Assembly (NCBI RefSeq): GCF_018446385.1
Contig: NC_055987.1
Coordinates: 3,656,205 to 3,720,204, forward strand
Direction of reading: 5' to 3'
Length of the DNA: 64,000 nucleotides
Source of the DNA: Zingiber officinale
Taxonomy: Eukaryota; Streptophyta; Magnoliopsida; Zingiberales; Zingiberaceae
The translations under genes and the position numbers were made by a program. Shown here piece after piece: positions 13,385-23,502 of the stretch. The notes beneath the pieces are model-generated. The model did not search any database. It worked only from the letters and a program-made list of their open reading frames with translations, and was not told the origin of the DNA. Position 1 is the first letter of the stretch, and every line of letters starts with the position of its first letter.

Positions 13385-14095
13385 TAGGTCGCACGTTGAT
13401 GTAGCCAGGAGCCGAGCTATGATCATTTTGGAGGTACGTCGCACGTGTCGCCAACTGGATTTAATTTACTAAATTATATTTTAGAGTTTAATTTGCAGTG
13501 ATAATTAGGCTAAACGCTATTTTAGGAAGATGAGAATGAAATTAATATACCGTATCTATTGGCATATCAACGTCAAATCAATAAGCTCAAACAAGGCATT
13601 TTACGTGGATTAAGGGAAAAAAAAACGAGGCATTTTGCAAGCTATTCCTTTTTGTCCGTGAGAAAAAACATTTCATCTTCCGTCACGTGGGTGGTACAGA
13701 AAAGCTGGCTCGAGTGTATGATCCCGTCCTCAGGGACAGTGTCCTTATCCCAATGGACCCCACTAAGCCTATGATCATTTTAGAGGCGCGCTGCACATAG
13801 GCTGCCAGCTGGGTTTAATTTACACAATTATAATTAGGCTATTCGATTAATTATGAAGATGGAAATGAAATTAATATACAAAATCTATTTGCATATCAAC
13901 CTCAAATCGATAAACTCAAATAATTGAGTTATTTTTCATTTGTCCATGAGAAAAATATTTTAGTACCAATTTACATGGATTAATTAAGGAGGAAAAAAAA
14001 CATTTTTGTAAGATAAAAGGATTCCGTCTCAGATAAACATTTCATGGATCTTCCGTCACATCAATTACAGGTGGTACAATAAAAAGCAGCGGGAA
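13385..14095. repeat. Second degenerate tandem duplication (~0.35 kb units)
   Basis: 13385-13720 and 13768-14095 share CTATGATCATTTT, GAAATTAATATAC, GCATATCAACCTCAAAT-like text, a TTTGTCCRTGAGAAAAA block and a CTTCCGTCAC block. Identity is moderate. The short open frame 13559-13774 falls inside it and has no conserved features. Confidence 0.65.
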
Positions 14096-14163
14096 ATTGA
14101 ACGCTGCCCTACCAGTAGTGTTGGCGGAATTGTCCCATTACACGGTCTTCTTGTAGTAAATGC

Positions 14164-14823
14164 GTAATGTATTTAATGGTCCGGATAGATTATCTATTTA
14201 TCTATGTAATTATAAATTAAATAGTCTTAATTAACGTTTGATTCATAAGCTTCCATACAAAACATGAAAGGGAGAGAGTTTAGTTTAATTGAATGATGGG
14301 TTCCAATTCAGATAGATTCATTTTTGTAATTATATTATATATTAAATATTTTTAATTATGTAAAATGATACTTATAATAAAATAAATAATTAGTTTAAAA
14401 GTATAGTAATAATTATATAAAATGATAGATTAATTAAGTACGTAAACTTTTAATTTTAGATAAAAAAAATAAAAGTAAGAAAAAATATTAGATTTTTTAC
14501 TCTTAACTTTTGGGTAAAAATTATAGGACTGAAATAGAATTTGACATTCACAAATAGTTTCATGCATTTAGAATTTAAAAAATGATCTACTAAATACTCC
14601 TTAATGGTCTGAATAAACTTCAACTTATGAAAGTGAAACGAAAAAAAAAACATAAAGAAGGTTAGTAATGAATTTAATGGTCGAGATAGATCTATTTATC
14701 TATATAATTATAAATAAAATAATCTTAATTAAATTTTGATTAGTAAGCTTCCATACACAAATGAAAGGAAAGAGAGTTTAGTTGAATTGAATAATGAGTT
14801 TTAATTCAGATACATTCATTGTT
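14164..14823. repeat. Dispersed duplicate of a ~150-bp segment
   Basis: About 14170-14330 and 14676-14823 share the run from TAATGGTC through TAAGCTTCCATAC, GAGAGTTTAGTT and TTCAGATA. The downstream text of the first copy (TTTTTGTAATTATATTAT) reappears at 15832, after the fold-back element. This suggests the fold-back element interrupted the second copy. Confidence 0.6.
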
Positions 14824-14825
14824 GT

Positions 14826-15802
14826 CTATCAATTTGCATTTTGCCCCTTTTGTTTAAAAAATTACACTTAACCCCCTTTCATATGAAGTAAAAAAGAAAA
14901 AAAAAATAGCCAAAATAACTCAGACTTCTAAAAAAAGGAAAATAAAAATAAAAAAATCTCATAAGACTGTTGAAAACTTAACCTTAACCCAACTTGATTT
15001 TTATATAGAAAAAAATCTCACTTATTTATGGAAAGAAAATCTTCACAAAATTTATACACGCTAGCATAAACAATATAAAAATAGCAATTTTAAAAAAGAT
15101 AATCAGTCAAAAACTCATTCCACTATTTTCACCAAATTAAAAAGAGTCATGATTCTAAATTGATGAATCAAAATTAAATGAAAAAAATGGAATAAAGTTT
15201 ATCATTAAAAATTAAAATGAAAACCTTGGCGACTTGGGAAAAAAATTTACTCTTTTATGTTTTGTTCAAACGTAAATTTTCGTTTCAAAACAACTAAAAA
15301 GTACTTTTCGTTTCAAAAGGGTGCTGTTTTGAAATGAAAATTTACTTTTAAGTAAAAATAAAATGGATGATTTTTTTTCTAAATCGTCAAAAAGTCTTCA
15401 TTTTAATTTTTAATGATAAATTTTGTTCTATTTTTTTTATTTTAATTTATCAATTTAGAATTTTGACTCTTTTTGGTTTAGTGAGCGGTGAAATGAGTTG
15501 ATAGGTTATCCCTTTCAGAGTTGTTGTTTTTTCTGTTCTTTATACTGGTGGTGCATCTATGAATTTTATGAGAATATTTTTTCAAAGAATAAATGAGATT
15601 TTTGGCCTATATATAAATTAAGTTGGATTAAGGTAAAACTTTCAGCGGTCTTATGAGATTTTTTATTTTTATTTTTATTTTTTTTAGAAATCTAATTTAA
15701 GTCAAGATTATTTTGATCATTTATATTTTTTTCTTTTTATTTCATATCTAAAAGGGATTAAGTGTAATTTTTAAAATAGATAGGGGGAATGCAACTAGAT
15801 AG
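14826..15802. mobile_element. 977-bp fold-back (long inverted repeat) element
   Basis: The left arm starts CTATCAATTTGCATT and the right arm ends AATGCAACTAGATAG, which are reverse complements with two mismatches. The complementarity continues inward for hundreds of bases. Examples are the ATTACACTTAACCCC block against GGGATTAAGTGTAAT, and the CTCATAAGACTGTTGAAAA block against its complement near 15635-15655. The centre lies near 15310-15340. No protein is encoded. It could be a non-autonomous DNA element, or a segment duplicated in inverted orientation. No clean target duplication was found. Confidence 0.75.
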
Positions 15803-15962
15803 AAAATATAATAGGGATTAAAGGTATTAACCTTTTTGTAATTATATTATTTTTAATTAATCCTGGCTGAGTCAGCTTCCACCGAACTGAAAACGCGTGG
15901 GTAAAAGACATTCTCACGTGCCATTCTTATTTCTAAGCGAAGAGGCGGAAGTCTGTACGTAA

Positions 15963-16123
15963 CTTCACTTTGATTCCAAACTTTCTTTTTGCAATATTTG
16001 CTCTTCCGGAGACTATTCTGTAGTTTGCAGGAGCATCGCCAAACTTTGCTTTGATCTCCAACTTCCTTCTAGCAATATTTGCTTCCTGAGACTATTCCGT
16101 AGTTTGGAGAAGCATCGCCCACT
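15963..16123 (+). repeat. ~82-bp tandem duplication in the NLR leader region
   Basis: Two adjacent diverged copies share TTTGATYCCAA, GCAATATTTGCT, GAGACTATTC and GTAGTTTG...AGCATCGCC. They lie upstream of the probable splice donor of the NLR leader. Confidence 0.6.
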
Positions 16124-16165
16124 CAACGGCAGCAACGATCACCTCCTGATCCACTTTATTGGGAG

Positions 16166-16293
16166 GTAATCAAATATCTTATACATATATATTACTTTGC
16201 TATATTAATCCTGATAATTTGCCACCAATCAATCAATAGTTCGATCTACAACATGACGTGTGTCCTTAATGACTGCTGTTTTTGTTTTTGCAG
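16166..16293 (+). other. Probable 5'-UTR intron of the NLR gene
   Basis: A donor GAG|GTAATC and an acceptor preceded by a T-rich tract (TTTTTGCAG) enclose 128 AT-rich bases. They lie just upstream of the NLR start at 16357. Leader introns are common in plant genes. Splicing is inferred, not shown. Confidence 0.5.
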
Positions 16294-16356
16294 CTCTTTT
16301 GGCTTCCAGATCTGAAAGAAGAGCAAGGATCTGCCGCTGCTCTCTTCTGCAATCAG

Positions 16357-16382
16357 ATGGCGGTGTCACTAACGGTGGGGGT
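16357..16382 (+). pseudogene. NLR gene, first codons of the coiled-coil domain (split by Copia insertion)
   Basis: The ATG at 16357 opens MAVSLTVG, after which a Copia LTR begins at 16383. The frame resumes at 21197-21205 with GGW and continues into FAQAFIHTLIDKASD, a typical start of an Rx-type coiled coil. The 5-bp repeats flanking the Copia element are GGGGT (16378-16382) and GGGGG (21197-21201), one base apart. Counting one copy preserves the reading frame across the junction. The host gene therefore started here and was interrupted within its first exon. Confidence 0.85.
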
Positions 16383-16521
16383 TGTTGAAAAAGGAATTAT
16401 TGGAGAAGAAATAAAAGGATTATAGAAAAAAAAAAATGTGGAAGAGGTGAAGATTGAAGAATCTCTACGTGGAGAGGAGGAGAATAAAATAAAATACACA
16501 ACTTACTTCATTCTTTGAAAA
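16383..16521 (-). repeat. Truncated 3' LTR of the Copia element
   Basis: It matches 20871-21009 (starting TGTTGAAAAAGG on the + strand) and stops matching after TTGAAAA at 16521. A 7-base indel and a few substitutions separate the copies. Confidence 0.9.
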
Positions 16522-17489
16522 CACATAATCCAACGTAATTAACGAACCCTAATCAACACATAATCTTCTACTACAAAACATATCAAATTCCTACCCCTTA
16601 CCTAAATTCACAGTCATGATTGCTGCTGGATCAAGGGCTGTTGAATGGGGTTGCTGTCGGAAATCAACAAACCACAGCAAACCCTACTGGAAATCTTCCT
16701 TTCCCCACTGTCAGATTAAGATGTGTACATCATCAATCAAAAATCCTAATACAGAACACAATTCCTTACCTCCCAGATCATCGGGAATTAGGGCACGAGA
16801 GGACGTCGGCGTTACTGGAGGGTGCCTGCTGATCGGCGGCGGCAGTAGCCCATGGCAAGGGGGAAACAGCTAGGGCACAGGGAGGACAACACCACCAAGG
16901 TCAGCAGAGACACAATGGAGGAGAGTCGGCGGAGGATGGCTCGGCCGACGGTGGCGCGACAGCAACTCACCGAGAAGTCGGGATCGGCGTCGGCGCACAA
17001 GGATGAGCGGCGCTAGAGCAGAGGCGATAAGACGCTGCTCCGGATCAGAGAGGGTAGCGGCGTTGGCAAGGCTCAGTGGCGGCCGGCGGCACTTCCGTGT
17101 GGCTGCAGCGCGCTGCAGATCTAGGGCACGGGTGAGGAGCGGCGCGATGAGGGAGAAGAAGAAGAGTATGCCAGAAACCCTCGACCACACTTAAATCGCG
17201 AGGAGAAGGGAAACTGCCCCAGCGTCGGTTAGGACTCGGGAGGAGAAAGCGCGCGGGGAAAAGAGAATGAACGGCGAAAAAGAATGAAGCAAAAGGGAAA
17301 ATAAATAAAGGAAAGGAATTAATAAATTCAACTTTTCCTCATTTAAATGGGGTAGCCAAAACAGGCTTTTCCCAGCCCCGTTTTCATCCCCGTTAACTCG
17401 TTCATACGAGCTCTGAAAAATTCCCAGAAAATTTCCAAAAATTTCGGAAAATTCCCTTATTAATATTCGCCTATTTTCGGTATTTTACA
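16516..17489 (-). repeat. Solo or partial Ty3/Gypsy LTR, reversed
   Basis: On the minus strand it starts TGTAAAATACCG at 17489. It contains the segment with TTCAGAGCTCGTATGAACGAG that I associate with Tekay-like Gypsy LTRs, and ends near TTTTCA at 16516. A GC-rich part (16800-17270) is typical of the transcribed leader of such LTRs. No Gypsy coding sequence accompanies it and no matching target duplication is visible. The junction with the Copia LTR shares the bases TGAAAA, so a deletion or microhomology join is likely. Open frames here (for example 16870-17190) are incidental. Confidence 0.65.
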
Positions 17490-19890
17490 TGCTCACAAGA
17501 CCGACTCCATATAATATATCCGGTCGAGTGCAAGTTAGGTACCGCAAGCTTCCCACCAAACTTTTAAAACGTGTGGGATCAACCGTCTTTCCTTCGTCAC
17601 TCTTGGATAGCTTTGTTCCACAGTCCACCGGTGTGTTAACTGGATTACAATCATCCATTCTAAATCTCTTGAGGACCTCCTTTGCATATTGTTCTTGAGT
17701 CATAAATATGCCATCAACTCCTTGTTTCACCTCCAAGCCGAGAAAGTAGGACATAAGTCCCATATCGGTCATATCGAATGCTTTTGTCATAGCTTCCTTA
17801 AAAGATTTTATCATTTGAGGCGAACTTCCTATCACGATTAGATCATCTACATATAATGATACCAATAAGATGTTATCATTGTCTGCTCTTACATAAAGAG
17901 CATGCTCATAAGGGCATTGCATAAAGCCATTTTCTTTGAAGTATGCATCAATTCTTGAATTCCATGCTCTCGATGCTTGCTTCAAGCCATAGAGAGCTTT
18001 CTTCAACTTCAACACCTTTCTTTCTTGCCTCCCTTGATGTAGCCAGCCGGCTGTTCAATATAGACTTCTTCTAAGTAGCCATTAAGAAATGTCGATTTAA
18101 CATCAAGCTGAAATATTTGCCATTTTAGTTGAGCGGCTAAAGAGATTATCAACCTTATAGTCTCCATTCGGGCAACAGGAGCAAACACTTCTTCGTAGTC
18201 AATGCCGACCTTTTGTTTGTAACCTTTTGCCACAAGTCGCGCTCTGTACTTTTCTATTTCTCCTTGAGCATTTTTCTTCACTTTATAAACCCACTTCACA
18301 CCAATGGGTTTATGGCCATCGGGCAAAGTAGTAAGATGCCAAGTTTCATTCTTCTCAATTGCTTTCATCTCTTCATCCATAGCTTTCTTCCATTTGCTAT
18401 CTTTAATAGCTTCTTCAAAAGATACAATTTCTTCATTAGCATAAAGACAAATGAGATTAAGTGGAGTTGTCACCTCATATAATTCTTGAAGACTTCTTGT
18501 CTTTTGTGGTGGAGGATCTTCTTCATCCAAGGGTGATGAAGAAGTAGACGATGGTGGTGGAGTTGGTTCTTTCTCCTTCACTTGTTCTTCTTCTTGAATC
18601 ATCACCATATTAGTGCTCCAATTTCAAGCACCATCTTCTTGAAATTCAACATCTCTACTTATGATAATCATTCTGTTCACTGGATTATAGAGTCTGTAAG
18701 CTTTCGATCTTGCATTGTAGCCAATGAAAATGCAAGGTAAGCTTTTGTCATCAAGCTTCGTTCTTCTTTGATCTGGAATGTGTGCATAGGCAATACATCC
18801 GAAAATCTTCAAATGAGATACACATGGCTTGTATCTGGTCCATGCTTCTTGAGGTGTAATTCCTTCTAAATTCCTTGTAGGAGATCTATTTAGCAAATAC
18901 ACCGCATAGTTTACAGCTTCGGCCCAAAATTATTTGGGTACTTCTTTCGTTTTGAGCATACTTTGAACCATGTCGAGAATAGTTCGGTTCTTCCTTTCAG
19001 CAACTCCATTTTGTTGAGGGGAGTAAGGTGCTGTTAAAGGCCTCCAGATGCCATGATTTTTGCAGAATTTTTCAAATTCTTTTGAGGTGAATTCACCACC
19101 ACGATCTGGCCGCATTGCTTTGATAGTATAGCCAGATTGAATTTCTACCAATCCTTTGAATTCCTTGAACTTCTCAAAAGCATCGTCTTTATTCATCAAA
19201 AATAGACCCAAGTTTTCCTGCTAAAATCATCAATAAAGGTTAGAAAATATCGACGACCTCCAAAGGAGGTCGGAGTGATTGGCCCACATATGTCCGTATG
19301 AATGAGTTCAAGAGGCTTCTTAGCTCGATTGTGCGATTCATTCAGAAAACTTGCTCTAGGATGTTTGCCAAGAATACACCCTTCACAGATATCATCTTGA
19401 GCATTAATATGAGGAAGACCATTCACCATTCCTTTGCTTGAGAGAAGCTTTAGAGCTCTGAAGTTTACATGCCAGTACCTCATATGTCATAGCCATGTAA
19501 TATCCTTTATGCATGCACTTAAGCATTTTGCAGTAACATGCTTAATATCAAGAGAAAACATCCTATTTTTAGACATAGGAATATGAGCAATAAGTTTGCT
19601 TTGCTTTTTCAGACGAAGACTAACATCTTTTAGTTGCATATTAAAACCTTTCTCAAGCAATTGTCCAAGACTAATAATATTTGTTTTCATGTCGGGCACA
19701 TAATAAACATCAGTGATGTATGTGTGAGCTCCGTCTTTAAGTTTGATAAGAATCTTACCAACGCCTTTTACTTGGATTTTGGATGCGTCTCCAAATGAAA
19801 CTTGTCCATTCACCGTTTCATCCAACTAGACAAACATATCTTTACGCCCGCACATATGATTGCTTGCCCCGGAATCTAAATACCACAAAT
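17490..19890 (-). pseudogene. Copia pol relic (protease, integrase, reverse transcriptase), broken
   Basis: Read on the minus strand, the order is protease, integrase, reverse transcriptase. Protease near 19890-19840 has WYLDSGASNHMCG. The pre-integrase zinc region and integrase run about 19490-18930, with DRGGEFTSKEF and SPQQNGVAERKNR. The integrase C-terminal region follows to 18624, and reverse transcriptase runs 18560-17490 with [12 protein letters not shown] and YVDDLIV. Breaks are a stop after MFV near 19827, frame changes near 19490, 19200, 18915 and 18615, and another near 18010. The frame ends at DILYGVGLVS, where the Gypsy LTR begins, so RNase H is absent. The catalytic aspartates of RT are still present, but the protein cannot be made whole. 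Confidence 0.9.
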
Positions 19891-20854
19891 TCTTATTTGT
19901 GGAATCTCCATCCTTTCTTGCTAGCAAAACTACATCATTGTCATTGTCTTCTTTTGACGCGTAATTAGCATTCCCTTGCACATTGTTAGAGCGGCATTTT
20001 GTTGCATAATGACCAAATTTGTTGCAAGTATAATATCTTACATTTCTTTTGTCATACCTTTGGTCTCTACCTTGATTGTTGTCTTTACTTCTTCCTCAGC
20101 CTCGAGCAAAGCCCCTGCCACGGCCTCTACCTCGACCACGTCCACGGAAGTTACCACGACTACTGTCATTTTCTTGCGAACCTTCGGTCTTTGACTCTTC
20201 TTTTTGGTCAATAATGGTGAGCTTGGTTTGTAGAGCCTGCTCCATAGGCTCTCTCCTTCTTCTTTGCATTCTTGCTTCATGAGCTTGTAGAGAGCTTAAT
20301 AATTCTTGCACCTTCATTTCTTTCACATCTTTTGATTCTTCTATAGCCGCAACTACATAGTCCTACCTTGATTCCAACAAGCGTAGAATTTTCTCTACGA
20401 CGCGACTATCTTCAATGTTATCGTCATTTCTTCTCAATTGGTTGACAATAACCAATACCCTTGTAAAGTAGTCTAATACATTTTCGGACTCTTTCATCTC
20501 CAACGATTCAAATTCCCCTCTCAGGATTTGAAGGCGAATACTTTTTGCTCTTTCATCACCTTTGTATTCTACTTGTAAGATCTCCAATGCCTTTTTGGAA
20601 ATTGTAGCTTCGGCTACTTTCTCAAAAGTAGCTTCATCAAGAGCTTTATAAATAAAGAAAAGAGCTTTTTTATCTTTTCTCTTTTGTACCGCCATTGGCG
20701 TCTTTTCTGCCTCCGTTTGGTGGACTCCTTGAGGCTCTTTATAGCCTCTTTCAACAATATCCCACAAGCCTTCGCTCTCCAGTAAGGCACTCATTTGGAT
20801 ACTCCAATTGTCATACTTCAAATCAACAAGAGGAGGGATAAGAAGTATCGACAT
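19891..20854 (-). pseudogene. Copia gag relic
   Basis: The minus-strand frame starting at 20854 begins MSILLIPPLVDLKYDNWSIQ, the N-terminus of a Copia capsid-type gag. It stops at a TAG near 20360 and continues in frame through an RG-rich tract near 20100-20150, then meets another stop near 20095. A zinc knuckle follows near 20040-19990, with TCNKFGHYATKC. The first cysteine of the expected CCHC set is replaced by tyrosine. It lies directly downstream of the primer-binding site, as expected for gag. Confidence 0.88.
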
Positions 20855-20856
20855 GA

Positions 20857-20868
20857 CTCTGATACCAC
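20857..20868 (-). other. Primer-binding site of the minus-strand Copia element
   Basis: CTCTGATACCA on the + strand is TGGTATCAGAG on the minus strand. It lies two to three bases inside the 5' LTR edge at 20871. Confidence 0.85.
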
Positions 20869-20870
20869 TT

Positions 20871-21196
20871 TGTTGAAAAAGGAATTATTGGAGAAGAAAT
20901 AAAAGGATTATAGAAGAAAAAAAAAATGTGGAAGAGGTGAAGAATCTCTACGTGGAGAGGAGGAGAATAAAACAAAACACACAACTTACTTCATTCATTG
21001 AAAAGATGTACATATTTATAGACTTATTGGATAAGCACTAATAATCAAGATTTTTTTTTTAATTCTATCTCTACGAAACTCTTATCCTATCATTGACAAC
21101 TCAACAATCCTATCACTAAGTTTAGTCAAACTTACCACCTCATCCTTCTATCTTCACAAATTTTATCAACATCAAAATAAAGTTTAATCTCCAACA
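20871..21196 (-). repeat. 5' LTR of the minus-strand Copia element
   Basis: This complete 326-bp LTR starts TGTTGGAG on the minus strand at 21196 and ends CAACA at 20871. Its 3' partner survives only as 16383-16521. Confidence 0.9.
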
Positions 21197-22723
21197 GGGG
21201 GATGGTTCGCGCAGGCCTTCATCCATACCTTGATCGATAAGGCCAGCGACAAAGCCATCCAACTGTTTGTCGAACGCAGGGGATTCGCGGAGGACATGGA
21301 AACTCTGTGCACATCGCTGCTGAAGACTCAAACCATGCTTGCCAAGGTAAAGAGTAGTCAGAGCAACGACACCAAGTGGATGCCAATCATGCCATTGATG
21401 CAGAAACTCAAGGATGCTGCTTATGATGCTGAGGACTTGATAGATGAGTTCCAATACCATGTACTCAGGCAGAAGATCAAAGGTGAAGAAGAGGACAAGG
21501 CAGCAAGTGGCTCCGGTGGCCTTCCAAACATTTTGCCTGCTGCAAAAGAAAAGTTGTTTGGTCCTTCTCATTCCTTGGAGGAAGATGCCATGAGAACTAG
21601 CGTGGTGGAGATTCAAGGAAGGCTGGAGAGAATTGCTAATAGTATGGAGGGCATCATGAATGTGCTACCACTAAATGATAGAGGGACGCAACTTGAGGTG
21701 AAGTTTCAGTCCAGAGAATCATGCTCTTCCCCGGCGACGGACATATTGTTTGGCAGAGAGAAAGAACTGAACCAAGTGGTAGAGTGGTTGTTGGGGTCAG
21801 CTAATCAGGTGGAACCTGCACCCGGAGTTGTCAACGATACCTTCTCCGTCTTGCCCATTACCGGGATCGGAGGGGTGGGAAAGACTACTCTAGCTCAGTA
21901 CGTGTACAAAGACACCAGAATTCAGCATCATTTTGACCTCAAGATTTGGGTTTGTGTGTCTCACAATTTCAGTGTACAGGGACTCACTAAGTCTATAATA
22001 CAGTCAGTAACTCAGCAAAAACAACACGATAATATGTGTTTGGAATCTCTTCGAAAAATACTCGATGAGCATATTGCGAACAAGAAGTTTCTGCTTTTTC
22101 TTGACGACATGTGGAGCGATAAGGAGAGTATCTGGGAGAACTTCTGTGCACTGCTCAAAGATGGAGGAGCTCATGGTAGTAAAATCATTGTTACAACTCG
22201 AGTTATGAAAGTTTCTAAAATGGTTAACCCGGCAGAATCAATCTTGCTCCATGGTTTAGACGAAGATGTCTTTTGGCAATTGTTCAATAAATGCTCATTT
22301 GGCATACTCAACCCTGAAGACTATCCGGGGCTAGAAGATATTGGTAGAAAGATTGCTCGCAAGTTGAAGGGCTCACCATTAGCTGCAAAAACAATTGGCA
22401 AGGTTATGAAGTCAAATTTGTGTTGGCAACATTGGACCACCATAATGGAGAGCGACATATGGGAAGTAAAACAAGATGAAGATGGCATTATGCCAGCTCT
22501 GCAGTTAAGTTATCAATATCTCGATGAAAATATGAAGCAGTGCTTTGCTTTTTGCTCGATGGTTCCTAAAGATTACACATTCGATAAAGTTGAGTTGGTT
22601 CTAATGTGGATGGCCGAACGAAGATAAAAACACAAAGAGGATGGAAGACGTTGGAAGTGACTATTTTCTTGAGTTTGTTGATAGGTGTTTCTTTCAAGAA
22701 TCTGAATATTGTGGAATTATGAT
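21197..22723 (+). pseudogene. NLR gene, coiled-coil and NB-ARC region
   Basis: This is the second piece of the CC-NB-ARC-LRR immune receptor, an intracellular sensor-type ATPase in plants. The EDVID-like DAAYDAEDLIDEF lies near 21413-21452. The P-loop GIGGVGKTT is at about 21863-21889, followed by FDLKIWVCVS near 21940. Kinase 2 (FLLFLDDMW) lies near 22090-22113, RNBS-B (GSKIIVTTR) near 22177-22203 and the GLPL position (GSPLAAK) at 22369-22389. RNBS-D (CFAFCSMVPKDY) lies near 22542-22577, then LMWMAE. After WMAE the frame hits TAA at 22625. The expected following block (MEDVGSDYF...) is readable in another frame from 22641, so a small indel removed part of the linker. The Tat element begins at 22724. 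Coiled-coil type and motif set point to a CNL, not a TIR-type receptor. Confidence 0.95.
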
Positions 22724-23457
22724 TGATCCGGTGGTAAGAATCCGGAACCCCATAACGAGGGGTCAACACCACGGGGAGGTCAAAGGGTCCAGTGGCCCGC
22801 CGGAGAAGGACGAGCCGACCGGATTTAGAAGAAAGGGACATCTGGTAGTAAAAGACACCCTGGTAGGGACCAGGGTTCCGACGCTCAATGAAATAGTACA
22901 TAATGACCGAGCGGAGGGACGGGCCGCCCGGCCGACGCAGGGAATTAAGGCCGTTCGGACGACGTTCTTCGCCCGGTCGGCCGGACGGACGTCCCGGCCG
23001 GGCGGTGGGTAAAGGAAGGGAACACCCTCTGACAGCCGTCAAGTCGTATGGCTACGCCATACCCCTAGTCTGGCGACGGGGTGTCCTGTTGTCCCATCGA
23101 AGACATGCTCGGACTGTAGCAGTATGGTGTCAGGTAAGCTCTCTGACAAGTACATACCGAGGTATGGGTTGCTGACACGTCTGCACCTCGGTGAGCGTGC
23201 ATTAGTTCTCTCCTTGCTCTATATATATAGAGCCTCTTACTTCGCCGCAGGTACGCGAAAAATCATCTCTGGAGCCACCTTTTGCATTATTTGCTTGCCT
23301 GACTTGAGCGTCGGAGGGTCGACGCCGGGAACCCTTCCCGGCCCGACTTCTGTGCAGGTTCGCCGGAGATTCGTGCGACCAGACGGAAGCCTACGTCCTC
23401 GACTAGGAGCGCGCCACGTGCCCAGCGTCCTTTGGTTCGGTGATTCGGACAGGATCA
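22724..23457 (+). repeat. 5' LTR of Tat element 1
   Basis: It is 734 bp long, with a TATATATA box in CTCTATATATATAGAG near 23218-23231. It carries a GC-rich transcribed part and ends GGACAGGATCA. Confidence 0.95.
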
Positions 23458-23460
23458 ATT

Positions 23461-23477
23461 TGGCGCCGTCTGTGGGA
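23461..23477 (+). other. Primer-binding site of Tat element 1
   Basis: TGGCGCCGTCTGTGGGA lies three bases after the 5' LTR. The same site occurs in Tat element 2 at 37553. Confidence 0.85.
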
Positions 23478-23502
23478 ACGCTCCTGCATCCGATCGGGAA
23501 CA

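Larger units (their letters stand above)
16383..21196 (-). mobile_element. Ty1/Copia retrotransposon inserted in NLR exon 1, truncated at its 3' end
   Basis: On the minus strand, a 326-bp 5' LTR (21196-20871) is followed by a primer-binding site and then gag and pol reading toward lower coordinates. Only 139 bp of the 3' LTR remain (16383-16521). RNase H and the rest of that LTR are missing, replaced by a reversed Gypsy LTR ending at 17489. The two LTR portions differ by about four substitutions plus small indels, so this is not a very recent insertion. Flanking target duplications are GGGGT and GGGGG. Confidence 0.92.

Noticed and set aside
16616-17194. Several arginine-rich open frames on both strands
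   Set aside because: They lie in the GC-rich leader part of a Gypsy LTR, overlap each other in different frames and have no conserved features.
21230-21232. Start of the NLR protein at 21230
   Set aside because: The codon is TTG, and the frame continues upstream to GGW at the insertion junction. The true start is the ATG at 16357, before the Copia element.
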